A stretch of DNA of 36,275 bases from an uncultured Bacilli bacterium (GCA_910584305.1 CAJTZW010000013.1:1-36275), one strand, 5' to 3'; shown: positions 7,190-14,736, numbered from the stretch's first letter. A program made the numbers and translations. The notes: generated by a model not told the origin, from the sequence alone.

Positions 7190-8035
7190 TTACTTTAGAA
7201 TTTTAGAAGCATTATGCAATGTATTTGTCATCTTATAAATTTGTTCATCTATCATGTTCATATTAAAATCAAACCATCTATTCCATGCATCGTCATTTTG
7301 TTCTACCACTATATCTTTAATATTTGCACGATAGTTACCTCTATAAACTTTGTAACGATTTGAAAAATATAAAATAGGACATGAAAAGTCGGTATTATAA
7401 AATTTATTGGTTTGTTTCCATAGATTCCCGTACTGAATTAATCTTGCTGTCCTTGTATTTCCATCGGCAAATGGTTGAATGGCAGCAATTCCACCATGCA
7501 ATATCATTGGCTTAAGAAATAAGTTTCCATAAATTGGATTTTTAGTATCTTCATTATTGTAGAATACTATCTTTTCCATAGTCGGTATAACCAATTCTGG
7601 GTTTAGTGGTATATAATCAATAACTTTCTCACCAGTTATAGGGTGAAAATAGCCTACCCATTTTGTATAGTCTTCTATGTAAGTTCCATCTCTATATCTT
7701 CTATTTTGTTCAAAATCACTATTTGTTCCAGCAATAATTTTCGAATGTAATTCATTTATATCCTGTATCGTAATTGCAGTTGAAAACATTTTTCTAATGT
7801 AATGAACAGAATTATTCTTTTTGGAATGTAAGTATAATGATATTAGAAAACTATCTTCGTTTTCGACTGATGAATTATTTATTAATTCATCAGTCGAAAT
7901 TCCAACCATATATTTTTCATATTGCCTTTTTGTTAAATTGGCCACCATGTCTACATATTTTGAGTAATTGTCAATGGTTTCTTCTAAGTGACATAATGTA
8001 TTATCATATAATTTTAAATTCTTTATACCATACAT
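7190..8035 (-). CDS. Fic-domain protein with non-canonical active site
   Basis: Fic enzymes transfer AMP or other phosphate-containing groups to target proteins; the conserved motif is HPFxDGNGRxxR. This 281-residue protein has the fold-defining helix and motif, but reads IQPFADGNTRTAR at residues 186-198. The catalytic His is Gln (codon CAA) and the second Gly is Thr. The flap region (NRRYRDGTYIEDY...VGYFHP) is conserved. Residues 54-59 (NSSVEN) look like the class II inhibitory helix [ST]xxxE[GN] with the first Ser/Thr replaced by Asn. GAAGGAG precedes the ATG at good spacing. It is probably impaired in ordinary AMPylation, or a pseudoenzyme with another role. It is monocistronic and accessory in a housekeeping neighbourhood. 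Confidence 0.85.
   Translation of the reverse strand: MYGIKNLKLYDNTLCHLEETIDNYSKYVDMVANLTKRQYEKYMVGISTDELINNSSVENEDSFLISLYLHSKKNNSVHYIRKMFSTAITIQDINELHSKIIAGTNSDFEQNRRYRDGTYIEDYTKWVGYFHPITGEKVIDYIPLNPELVIPTMEKIVFYNNEDTKNPIYGNLFLKPMILHGGIAAIQPFADGNTRTARLIQYGNLWKQTNKFYNTDFSCPILYFSNRYKVYRGNYRANIKDIVVEQNDDAWNRWFDFNMNMIDEQIYKMTNTLHNASKILK
7861..7899. repeat. Perfect 17-bp inverted repeat inside the Fic gene
   Basis: Positions 7861-7877 are the exact reverse complement of 7883-7899, separated by 5 bases. It encodes the STDELINNSSVEN segment of the Fic protein. Confidence 0.95.
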
Positions 8036-8099
8036 AAAGGCACCATCTCCTTCTTAAATTCTTGAAATTATTATACAAATTTTCTTATTTTTGTCAAAT

Positions 8100-8137
8100 T
8101 AACAAAAAATCAATGCATAATTTAACTACATTGATTT
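8100..8137 (-). terminator. Terminator of the infC-rpmI-rplT operon
   Basis: A 9-bp stem AAATCAATG/CATTGATTT (8129-8137 with 8107-8115) with a 13-base loop is followed by a T run on the minus strand, just past the rplT stop. Confidence 0.7.
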
Positions 8138-8143
8138 TCATGA

Positions 8144-8701
8144 TTATTTTAAAGCTTCTAATAATTCAGCTTTTTTCATTGTAGAGACTCCAGAGATACC
8201 TTTTTCCTTAGCCATTTCTCTAAGTTCTGCTACAGTAAGTTTAGATAAGTCTGTAGATTCTTTTTTTGCTTCTGCAGGTTTTTCTACTTTTTTTCTTTCA
8301 GCTTTCTTTTCTACTTTCTTTGTTTCTTTTGTAGCAACTGTTTTTCCCTCTAATCCTGCCTTTGCAACAGTAACGATTTCTGCAAATGCAGTTGGATTAT
8401 CAATTGCAATTTCTGATAACATTTTACGGTTGATTTCTACTCCTGCTTTAGAAAGTCCATTTATGAATTTTGAATAGCTGATGTTGTTTTCACGGCATGC
8501 GGCGTTAATTCTTGTAATCCATAACTTTCTAAATTCTCTTTTCTTTTGTCTTCTATCTCTGTATGCATATGTTAATGAATGCATAACTTGCTCTTTTGCT
8601 GTTTTATATAATCTATGTTTACTTCCAAAGTATCCTTTGGCTTGTTTCATTACTTTTTTTCTACGAGCACGATGAATCGTACCACCTTTAACTCTTGGCA
8701 T
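8144..8701 (-). CDS. rplT: Ribosomal protein L20 with C-terminal Rho_N-like extension
   Basis: Residues 1-118 are a complete L20 (MPRVKGGTIHRARRKKVMKQAKGYFG..., SLTYAYRDRRQKKREFRKLWITRINAA), which binds 23S rRNA early in 50S assembly and represses its own operon through the leader. Usual length is 115-120 residues; this one has 185. After a Lys/Glu-rich linker (about 121-150) the tail DLSKLTVAELREMAKEKGISG...MKKAELLEAL matches the Rho N-terminal/SAP-like helical motif. The reading frame is continuous with no sign of a frameshift, and the operon terminator follows the extended stop. The extension probably adds an RNA- or DNA-binding appendage. Confidence 0.95.
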   Translation of the reverse strand: MPRVKGGTIHRARRKKVMKQAKGYFGSKHRLYKTAKEQVMHSLTYAYRDRRQKKREFRKLWITRINAACRENNISYSKFINGLSKAGVEINRKMLSEIAIDNPTAFAEIVTVAKAGLEGKTVATKETKKVEKKAERKKVEKPAEAKKESTDLSKLTVAELREMAKEKGISGVSTMKKAELLEALK

Positions 8702-8722
8702 ATTATTCCTCCTTTAATACTA

Positions 8723-8917
8723 TTATTTACCTAAGATATCCTTTACTCTCTTATAATCAGATGCACTTAAAAGTGATCCTTTTCTACTTTTTCTGTTTGA
8801 AGCAGCATTTTTCTTTCCTGTATTATGTCTTGATCCAGGTGTTCCTATTTTAATTGTTCCACCAGGTCTTACTTTACATACTTTTGCAGTTCCTTTATGT
8901 GTTTTCATTTTTGGCAT
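8723..8917 (-). CDS. rpmI: Ribosomal protein L35
   Basis: The 64 residues match bacterial L35 (MPKMKTHKGTAKVCKVRPGGTIK, then NTGKKNAASNRKSRKGSLLSASDYKRVKDIL). It is the middle gene of infC-rpmI-rplT, 11 bases after infC and 21 bases before rplT, with a GGAGGAATA ribosome site. KMKTHKG replaces the more usual KMKTHRG. It is a structural component of the 50S subunit. Confidence 0.97.
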   Translation of the reverse strand: MPKMKTHKGTAKVCKVRPGGTIKIGTPGSRHNTGKKNAASNRKSRKGSLLSASDYKRVKDILGK

Positions 8918-8928
8918 ATGTATTCCTC

Positions 8929-9456
8929 CTAACTCTCTTTTTTTGGCATTAGCATCATTGTCATAAAGCGGCCTTCTAATTTTGGTTGTTGTTCTATCTC
9001 AGCAATTTCCTTTACCGCATCTGCGAAGCGAACTAACACATCACGACCTAGTTCTGGATGGGCCATTTCTCTTCCTTTAAAACGGATAGAAACTTTTACT
9101 TTATGACCTTTTTCTAAATATTTTGATGAATTACGAACTCGTGTTTCAAAGTCATGTATATCAATTGCAACAGATAATCGATACTCTTTGATTTCTAAAT
9201 TTGATTCTCTTTGCTTTTTCATATTTTCCTTTTGCTTTTTCTTATTTTCATATTTAAACTTGTTATAATCCATAATTTTGCATACTGGTGGAGTCGCATT
9301 TGGGCTGATTAAAACTAAGTCAAAACCAGCGTATCCTGCAAGAGTAAGTGCGTCTTTAATAGCCTTTACTCCTAACTTTTCTCCATTTGGACCAATCACC
9401 ATTACTTCCCTAGCACGAATTTGTTCATTAATGTACATCTCTTTTTCCTTTGCGAT
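8929..9456 (-). CDS. infC: Translation initiation factor IF-3, probable AUC start
   Basis: IF-3 keeps the 30S subunit free and proofreads the start codon and initiator tRNA. The N domain begins INEQIRAREVMVIGPNGEKLG, the linker is Lys-rich (KYENKKKQKENMKKQ), and the C domain has HDFETRVRNSSKYLEKGHKVKVSIRFKGREMAHPELG. The only ATG far upstream (9471) overlaps the strong ribosome site GGAGGTG (9463-9469). Six bases after that site is ATC (9454-9456), the class of rare start codon used by infC in E. coli and Bacillus (AUU) for self-regulation. An ATG at 9438 with AAAGGA upstream is the alternative. The first gene of the L20 operon. Confidence 0.95.
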   Translation of the reverse strand: MAKEKEMYINEQIRAREVMVIGPNGEKLGVKAIKDALTLAGYAGFDLVLISPNATPPVCKIMDYNKFKYENKKKQKENMKKQRESNLEIKEYRLSVAIDIHDFETRVRNSSKYLEKGHKVKVSIRFKGREMAHPELGRDVLVRFADAVKEIAEIEQQPKLEGRFMTMMLMPKKES

Positions 9457-9600
9457 ACTTGACACCTCCATAAAAAAAGTGTATACAGAGTATCCACTTT
9501 AAAACCATTTCTATTTAATTCCTAAATTGATTTGGCATATACCCATAACTAATTGCTATCGGGTGAGAAGTGGAACTTCTGCTTTCCTTTTTTTCATTTC
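9457..9600 (-). promoter_or_regulatory. L20-type autoregulatory leader of infC
   Basis: A leader of about 145 bases lies between the predicted start of transcription (~9600) and infC. It contains a hairpin AGAAGT/ACTTCT near its 5' end followed by CACCC and a later GGGTATATG that could pair with it, then the attenuator at 9472-9498. In Bacilli, L20 binds such a leader and favours termination. The assignment rests on position and layout, not on a covariance model. Confidence 0.65.
9472..9498 (-). terminator. Attenuator in the infC leader
   Basis: The minus strand has a stem of AGTGGATAC with GTATACACT (8 pairs, one mismatch), loop TCT, followed by seven T immediately before the infC ribosome site. 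Its place upstream of the gene makes it a regulated terminator. Confidence 0.75.
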
Positions 9601-9606
9601 TATTAG

Positions 9607-9635
9607 ATTATACTTATAAAATATGCACTTGTCAA
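9607..9635 (-). promoter_or_regulatory. Consensus SigA promoter of infC-rpmI-rplT
   Basis: TTGACA (9630-9635), 17-bp spacer, TATAAT (9607-9612): a perfect consensus pair on the minus strand. Confidence 0.9.
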
Positions 9636-9649
9636 TACTTTTATTCATA

Positions 9650-10168
9650 TTATTTCTTTTTATTATTTTCTTGTTTTTCAAATGAAGAAAGTACAATCAT
9701 TTTCGATACAACATCTTTTTGGGAGATATGATAGATTTTTGATAATTCTTGCGCACTATGATTACATAAATTACGGTTTTCGATAAACTTTTCGTCATCC
9801 GGGATATAAATACTGGTAGCATATATAATTTCTACTTCTTTCAGATTTTCAGCACATTTGAAGATTTTCTTTGCATCCACTATGAATTTTTCAAGACGAT
9901 CTTTTGATTCATTTTCAATTCCATTTTCTTTTGTTTCATTTTCTCCCGTCTTTATAAATAAACCTGTTAGGCTTTCTACTAATTGTTTTCGACTTTTCAC
10001 TTCATCAAACGCCTTAAAATACTCTTTTGAAATATCTATTATTTGTTGCTTTGTCTGGTAAACTTCTAATGGATTTTCTTTGTGAAATTCTCTATAAAAA
10101 TATTCCAGCATATTCCCAATACTTTTTCCAATATTTCGTATTGATTCATAAATAGTATTTTTTTCCAT
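9650..10168 (-). CDS. Hypothetical helical protein, possible HTH near C terminus
   Basis: Not recognised. The 172 residues are highly charged and mostly helical, with no membrane segment. Residues ~136-158 (HSAQELSKIYHISQKDVVSKMIVLS) have the look of a helix-turn-helix. The middle contains a low-complexity Glu/Asn stretch (TGENETKENGIENESK). It is the last gene of the three-gene SDR operon: its GGAGGAATAATT ribosome site is formed by the last codons of the methionine-gamma-lyase-like gene, implying coupled translation. Downstream the infC promoter starts within 50 bases. Confidence 0.7.
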   Translation of the reverse strand: MEKNTIYESIRNIGKSIGNMLEYFYREFHKENPLEVYQTKQQIIDISKEYFKAFDEVKSRKQLVESLTGLFIKTGENETKENGIENESKDRLEKFIVDAKKIFKCAENLKEVEIIYATSIYIPDDEKFIENRNLCNHSAQELSKIYHISQKDVVSKMIVLSSFEKQENNKKK

Positions 10169-10170
10169 AA

Positions 10171-11397
10171 TTATTCCTCCAATTTTTTGATAGCTTCTAT
10201 AATTGCTAATTTTCCATATTCATACGTTAAACTACCCTGTAAGTATGCAATATAAGGAGGGCGGATTGGCCCATCACAAGATATCTCTATAGAGGATCCT
10301 TGTGTGAAGCTTCCTGAAGCCATGATGACTTGATCTTCATATCCTGGCATATCCCAAGGAAGTGGTGTTGCGAAGGAATCAACCGCAGAAGCAGCTTGAA
10401 TTCCCTGCGTAAATTTAATTAATTTCTCAGCACTATTAAATTCTATATTTTGAACAATATCTGCTCTTTTTTCATTATATTTTGGTTCTACCTTATATCC
10501 TAAATTTTCAAGAATCTTGCTTGCTAATACTGCTACTTTTAGGCTATTTGCGACTACGCTTGGAGCCATATAAAGCCCTTGTAATATTTGCTTATTAATT
10601 CCCAATGTCGGACCAACTTCTTTTCCTTCCCCAGGAACTGTGAGTCTATCTGCAGCCAATTCTATCAATTCCTTTTTTCCTACGATGTAGGCCCCATTTG
10701 GAGCAATACCACCACCAAGGTTTTTGATAAGAGAACCCACAATGACATCTGCACCTACTTCTAGTGGTGAGGTTTTCTCTACAAATTCGCAATAACAATT
10801 ATCTATCATAATAATAACTTCTTTATCAATTTCACGAATTGCCTTGATTACCTTTTCTATCTTATCAAGAGTAATACTTTTTCGAGTAGAATATCCTTTT
10901 GATCTTTGAATCTCTATTAATTTAATTTTCTTGCTAAATAATACTTCTTTTATCTTTTCGTAATCAAATTCATCCTGAATTAGATCAATCTGTTCATACT
11001 GAATACCAAATGACTTTAAAGAGCTTTTATTCTCACGGATTCCAATCACTTCATCCAATGTATCATAAGGTTTTCCTGTAATAGAAAGCATAGTATCCCC
11101 TGGACGAAGAAGTGCAAAAAGTGTAACCGTAAGAGCATGGCTTCCTGAAATAAATTGGCTTCGTACAAGGGCATCCTCCCCATGTAAAACTTCTGCGAAT
11201 ATACTTTCAATTACTTCCCTGCCGATATCGTTATACCCATATCCTGTTGTTGACATAAAATGTGACTCTGATACATGATATTTATGAAAAGCATCAAGTA
11301 CTTTCTTGCTATAGAAGAATGCTGTATCATCAATTTTTTGGAAAACTGCTTGTACTTCCTTCTCACTATCTACAATAAGATTCATTCCATCATGCAT
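10171..11397 (-). CDS. PLP-dependent methionine gamma-lyase family protein
   Basis: This belongs to the PLP-dependent fold-I family annotated as methionine gamma-lyase/aluminium-resistance (YnbB-like). The Schiff-base Lys lies in VGSLIKNLGGGIAPNG (about residue 225). STTGYGYNDIGREVIE, the PLP-ring region QFISGSHALTVTLFALLRPGD, and MIDNCYCEF with its Asp complete the site. At 408 residues it is full-length for the family. Substrate is unproven; cystathionine- or methionine-type C-S lyase activity is inferred. The start ATG at 11397 overlaps the end of the SDR gene by 8 bases, and its ribosome site GGAGGT lies in that gene's DGGT codons, so the two are translationally coupled. The in-frame ATG at 11412 is inside the upstream gene and overlaps the ribosome site. 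Confidence 0.9.
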   Translation of the reverse strand: MHDGMNLIVDSEKEVQAVFQKIDDTAFFYSKKVLDAFHKYHVSESHFMSTTGYGYNDIGREVIESIFAEVLHGEDALVRSQFISGSHALTVTLFALLRPGDTMLSITGKPYDTLDEVIGIRENKSSLKSFGIQYEQIDLIQDEFDYEKIKEVLFSKKIKLIEIQRSKGYSTRKSITLDKIEKVIKAIREIDKEVIIMIDNCYCEFVEKTSPLEVGADVIVGSLIKNLGGGIAPNGAYIVGKKELIELAADRLTVPGEGKEVGPTLGINKQILQGLYMAPSVVANSLKVAVLASKILENLGYKVEPKYNEKRADIVQNIEFNSAEKLIKFTQGIQAASAVDSFATPLPWDMPGYEDQVIMASGSFTQGSSIEISCDGPIRPPYIAYLQGSLTYEYGKLAIIEAIKKLEE

Positions 11398-12136
11398 GTC
11401 TTGTACCTCCATCTACACATATAACTTCATTATTAATATAGCTTGCATCATCACTTGCTAAAAAATAAATAACTTTGGCAATTTCCTCTGGTGCTGCAAA
11501 CCTGTGGATAAATATATTTTGTTCTTCTAGTTCGATATAGTCTTTATCCAACTCTTTCATTTCACTTTCAGTAGCCACCCATCCAGGTGCCACAGCATTT
11601 ACTCGAATATAAGGAGCATACTGTAGAGATAGGTTATGTGTAAGAGAAATTAGGGCTGCTTTAGAAGCATCATAATCTAGTCCCATTGGGAAGTATTGAT
11701 GGATTCCATTGGTTGACGCTAAATTAATGATACTTCCAGCTTTATTTTGGTACATAGTATCCCCTACATATTTACTGACTAGAAAGGTCCCTATTAAATT
11801 GGTATCTATTGTTTTTCTAAAGTTTTCCACTGTTTTATTTTCATATAAAGTGTCTATTGCAATTCCAGCATTGTTTACTAGTACATCAATCTTAGAAAAC
11901 TTGTGGAGAATCTTTTCTACCATGGAAGATACCTCTATCTCATTTGAAATATCAACTTGCACTATCATTGTTTCTACATTATACATTTCTTGAATTTCTT
12001 TTTCTACTTTACTTGCAAGTTCCTTATTTTTACAGTACCCAATAACGATATTATAATTACGACTTGCGAATAGTTTTGCAGTTGAAGCGCCAATTCCACG
12101 ACTGGCTCCTGTGATAAGTGCTACTTTTCTATCCAT
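11390..12136 (-). CDS. Short-chain dehydrogenase/reductase, FabG-like
   Basis: Classical SDR of 248 residues: the NAD(P)-binding TGASRGIGAS near the N terminus, the NNAG motif, catalytic Ser in INLAS, the active-site YDASKAA, VNAVAPGWVAT, and the family ending YINNEVICVDGG. It most resembles beta-ketoacyl-ACP reductase and glucose/3-oxoacyl-type reductases. The substrate is unknown, and there is no fatty-acid cluster here to support FabG itself. ATG at 12136 is preferred because AGAGGTGG precedes it; an upstream in-frame TTG (12151) would bury that site. First gene of an operon with the PLP enzyme and a hypothetical protein. Confidence 0.9.
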   Translation of the reverse strand: MDRKVALITGASRGIGASTAKLFASRNYNIVIGYCKNKELASKVEKEIQEMYNVETMIVQVDISNEIEVSSMVEKILHKFSKIDVLVNNAGIAIDTLYENKTVENFRKTIDTNLIGTFLVSKYVGDTMYQNKAGSIINLASTNGIHQYFPMGLDYDASKAALISLTHNLSLQYAPYIRVNAVAPGWVATESEMKELDKDYIELEEQNIFIHRFAAPEEIAKVIYFLASDDASYINNEVICVDGGTRHA

Positions 12137-12165
12137 AGCCCACCTCTTCAAAAATTTCTATTACT

Positions 12166-12194
12166 ATTATATCCTACCTTCATTTTTTTGTAAA
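12166..12194 (-). promoter_or_regulatory. Promoter of the SDR operon
   Basis: TTTACA (12189-12194), 17-bp spacer, TATAAT (12166-12171), about 30 bases before the SDR start codon. Confidence 0.75.
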
Positions 12195-12298
12195 CTAAAG
12201 TATAGAGTATCTTTTTCAAAATATCATTCTTTAAATATTGGTTTTCATTCATGATTTTTCATCTCATAGAATTTTGAGCATGACTTTCCTATTATATA

Positions 12299-12320
12299 AA
12301 AAAAAGAGCCTACGCTCTAG
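12299..12320 (-). terminator. Terminator of efp
   Basis: Minus strand AGAGC-GTAG-GCTCT followed by eight T. The stem overlaps the last codons and stop of efp. Confidence 0.85.
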
Positions 12321-12867
12321 ATACATATTTACCGTCTGAGGTTGATATAATAATCTTCTCACCTTGTTCAATAAATAATGGTACTCTCACATTCATACCT
12401 GTTTCTACGGTTGCATCTTTTGTAGCATTATTTGTCGTATTTCCTTTTACGGCTGGTTCTGTAGATACAACTGTCATTTCGATTTTATCTGGTAAAATAA
12501 CACCTAATAATTCCCCTTGAAAAAAACTTACCATTACTGTCATATTTTCGATTAAATAGTTTTTATCATCTCCAAGTTGATCAGCAGTTAATTCTAATTG
12601 TTCATATGTTTCCATATTCATAAAGTTATATGTGTCTCCAGTATTATATAAATACTGTACATTGCTTTTTTCAATATTTGCTTTTTCAAATTTTACATTT
12701 GTATTAAAAGTTCTCTCAACGGTTCCACCAGTTCTTAAATTTTTTAATTTCGTTTTCATGAAAGCTGATCCTTTACCAGGTTTTACATGTAGAAAATCTA
12801 CAACTTGGTAAATTCCACCTTCAATAATTAAAGTCATACCGGTTTTAATATCATTTACTTCAATCAT
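12310..12867 (-). CDS. efp: Elongation factor P
   Basis: EF-P rescues ribosomes stalled at polyproline stretches. The 185 residues have the three-domain layout: KOW-like domain I with the modification loop HVKPGKGSAF (Lys32 at the tip), two OB-fold domains, and the conserved ending TSDGKYVSRA. As in Bacillus, the tip residue is Lys rather than Arg; the modifying enzyme is not seen here. The start ATG follows GGAGGATGAATC. It is 45 bases downstream of a 55-residue unknown gene and shares a strand and probably a transcript with rpmG. Confidence 0.97.
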   Translation of the reverse strand: MIEVNDIKTGMTLIIEGGIYQVVDFLHVKPGKGSAFMKTKLKNLRTGGTVERTFNTNVKFEKANIEKSNVQYLYNTGDTYNFMNMETYEQLELTADQLGDDKNYLIENMTVMVSFFQGELLGVILPDKIEMTVVSTEPAVKGNTTNNATKDATVETGMNVRVPLFIEQGEKIIISTSDGKYVSRA

Positions 12868-12912
12868 GATTCATCCTCCTTTGCAAAATATGGATACTAT
12901 CTGCCATCATAT

Positions 12913-13080
12913 TTAGTGTTTTCTTGGCCTAGCCAAAACCTTTTGTTTTGGTATTTCTTTTTTTGGAGCTGTAACTTTCTCACTTTGACTATTTGCATCG
13001 CGACTAATTAATTCTGTATAATCAATACCTGTTAACAGTCCTGGCACAATTTGTGTTTCTGGTATTTTGCCCTTTTTCAT
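12913..13080 (-). CDS. Unknown 55-residue basic protein between rpmG and efp
   Basis: Not recognised. It begins MKKGKIPETQIVPGLLTGID and ends with a Lys/Arg-rich tail (PKKEIPKQKVLARPRKH). AAGGTGATATAAA gives a good ribosome site, and the start is 11 bases past the rpmG stop, so it is almost certainly translated as part of the rpmG transcript. There is no membrane helix. A basic, Pro-containing small protein in a ribosomal operon might bind RNA or the ribosome; that is inference only. A short inverted repeat (TTGGC/GCCAA) sits near its 3' end. Confidence 0.75.
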   Translation of the reverse strand: MKKGKIPETQIVPGLLTGIDYTELISRDANSQSEKVTAPKKEIPKQKVLARPRKH

Positions 13081-13091
13081 TTTATATCACC

Positions 13092-13259
13092 TTATTTTTC
13101 TTCTTTATGTGCAGTATGCTTTTGACATCTAGAGCAATATTTATTTAACTCCATACGATTTGGTGTGTTTCTTTTATTTTTTGGAGTACGGTAATTTTTT
13201 TCATTACATACAGTACATTTTAACGTAATATTTTCTCTTGCTTCACCTTTTTTTGCCAT
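13092..13259 (-). CDS. rpmG: Ribosomal protein L33
   Basis: The 55 residues begin MAKKGEARENITLKCTVCNEKNY and contain the zinc-type pairs CTVC and CSRC, typical of the Cys-bearing L33 form. NRMELNKYCSRCQKHTAHKE is the family ending. AAAGGAGGAAGTTTT gives a strong ribosome site. In staphylococci the order is SOD-PBP-rpmG; here SOD and PBP are adjacent, but a RiPP cassette separates PBP from rpmG. Confidence 0.95.
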   Translation of the reverse strand: MAKKGEARENITLKCTVCNEKNYRTPKNKRNTPNRMELNKYCSRCQKHTAHKEEK

Positions 13260-13293
13260 AAAACTTCCTCCTTTTTAGTGCATTAGCTCTCTT

Positions 13294-13322
13294 ATAATAA
13301 CAAAGTTTTTTCATTTTTTCAA
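13294..13322 (-). promoter_or_regulatory. Promoter of rpmG
   Basis: TTGAAA (13317-13322), 17-bp spacer, TATTAT (13294-13299), about 35 bases before the rpmG start. Confidence 0.65.
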
Positions 13323-13329
13323 TAAAAAT

Positions 13330-13596
13330 ATATATTTTTATTACAATTTATAAGCTTTACCATGTGTATTATACCATATTATGGATATAATTCAAATAAA
13401 TTATATATAAAGAAAATAGTTATAACTGTATTTATCAAAAATATAAAGCTAAATTATTTTTAAAAAGAACAATATATTGTTATGCTAATAAACACCTAAT
13501 GAATTATATTATTTTTATGATAAAAATTAACCCATTAACTGAATGAATTTTCTATATTTTATTTTTGCACCATTGACAAATTGCACTTTTAATATT
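13330..13596. other. Gene-free, very AT-rich stretch between rpmG and the RiPP maturase
   Basis: No ORF with a credible ribosome site is visible. It holds one copy of the direct repeat (13368-13396), the perfect 14-bp palindrome AACAATATATTGTT (13468-13481) and an ATTTTTAT/ATAAAAAT dyad (about 13510-13526). No convincing terminator follows the maturase gene. Confidence 0.6.
13368..13396. repeat. Direct repeat, distal copy: duplicated 3' end of the PBP gene
   Basis: ATTATACCA, one base, then ATTATGGATATAATTCAAA (13378-13396). On the minus strand the 19-mer is TTT GAA TTA TAT CCA TAA T, the last codons (FELYP-stop) of the PBP gene, here without the gene. ATTATACCA is an extended -10 box on the minus strand. 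Confidence 0.85.
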
Positions 13597-14736
13597 CTAT
13601 AATTTTTTTATATATTTTTTTTCATCCAATACATTTTTTTGAATATCATAAATTGCTGCCAATTCATATTTTTCTAATTCTGTTAACTCTTCTTCATTCT
13701 TTTCTTTTAATTGAAAATAGCGTAATTTTGAACCAGCAAGCATACATAATCTATTAAATAAGCACATTTCTGCAGTTTCATATTCTACATTGCCAGTTGA
13801 TTTTTTATTTGAAGCATAACATGTTCTACACAATCTAATATATGGGCAAGTCAAGCATGAATTATCCTCAGAAAATTTAAAATCATCAAAATAATAATTT
13901 TTATATTTTTTTGCTTCTTCTGGCCCTAATGTAACTGGCGATAATCCTTGACATGGATAAAAGTCTCCATTCACATCATATGCATGTAAATTTCTTCCAG
14001 CACCACACAATTGATAATCACTTTGTACCGGAATATACATTGCATTAAAATTAAAATCTATTAGTTTACATACTGGAATCTCAGGATATTCTATATAATG
14101 CTTAACTAATTTATCAAGTTGTTCAATTAACACATTAACTGATTCTTCATGCCATTCTATTCCTGTTGCGAAAGTACATACACATCCCATTCCTAAATCT
14201 TCAATATATTTTACACCTTCATATAAATATGGTAAGCTTTTTTCAGATACCGTCATTTTGACCGACTGATTTGGCCATGTGTTTTTAAAGAAAGTGATAT
14301 CTATGTAATCAAAGCTCCCAATATTAGAATTTTTAAAACAGCGATTCAAATCATGCATTTTTTCATTACCATCAAGACTGAGTGAACATACAAAATTATC
14401 TTTTCGTTCTGCTAACCATTCTTGTACTTTTCCATGAATAAGTGTTCCATTTGTTGTACAAAAGAATAAAGTTTTCTTTTCATTAAACAATCGAAATGCA
14501 TAATCATATATCTTTTGTATTAACTCAAATTCTAAAAATGCTTCCCCACCTATTAATTCAATTGTCAAATGATCATATTTACCAATTGTATTATATTCTT
14601 TGTCTAAAATTTCTTTTGCCGTTTCAAAAGTCATTGCTTTTTTTCTTTTATAATCTTCATAACAATAAGTGCAATTTAAATTGCACTCTTCTGTCAATAT
14701 TAACATAATCTTTTTTTCAATCAAATTATTATCCAT
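13597..14736 (-). CDS. Radical SAM/SPASM peptide maturase
   Basis: A radical SAM enzyme of 379 residues. The [4Fe-4S]-SAM motif CNLNCTYC has Cys at 18, 22 and 25; GGE is at 63-65. The C-terminal SPASM domain has Cys at 244, 262, 294, 297, 303, 306, 325 and 331 (CGAGRNLHAYDVNGDFYPC, then CLTCPYIRLCRTC), enough for two auxiliary clusters. SPASM proteins of this kind install thioether, C-C or similar cross-links in ribosomal peptides, or act as sulfatase maturases. No sulfatase is here, and a Cys-rich small peptide gene lies 34 bases upstream. I therefore call it a RiPP maturase; the chemistry is unknown. No protease or exporter gene accompanies it. Confidence 0.88.
   Translation of the reverse strand: MDNNLIEKKIMLILTEECNLNCTYCYEDYKRKKAMTFETAKEILDKEYNTIGKYDHLTIELIGGEAFLEFELIQKIYDYAFRLFNEKKTLFFCTTNGTLIHGKVQEWLAERKDNFVCSLSLDGNEKMHDLNRCFKNSNIGSFDYIDITFFKNTWPNQSVKMTVSEKSLPYLYEGVKYIEDLGMGCVCTFATGIEWHEESVNVLIEQLDKLVKHYIEYPEIPVCKLIDFNFNAMYIPVQSDYQLCGAGRNLHAYDVNGDFYPCQGLSPVTLGPEEAKKYKNYYFDDFKFSEDNSCLTCPYIRLCRTCYASNKKSTGNVEYETAEMCLFNRLCMLAGSKLRYFQLKEKNEEELTELEKYELAAIYDIQKNVLDEKKYIKKL

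Noticed and set aside
6745..8035. Fic gene and the 93-residue gene as a toxin-antitoxin pair
   Set aside because: The small protein has no [ST]xxxE[GN] inhibitory motif, lies downstream at 163 bases and has its own promoter. The Fic protein lacks the catalytic His, so an antitoxin may not be needed.
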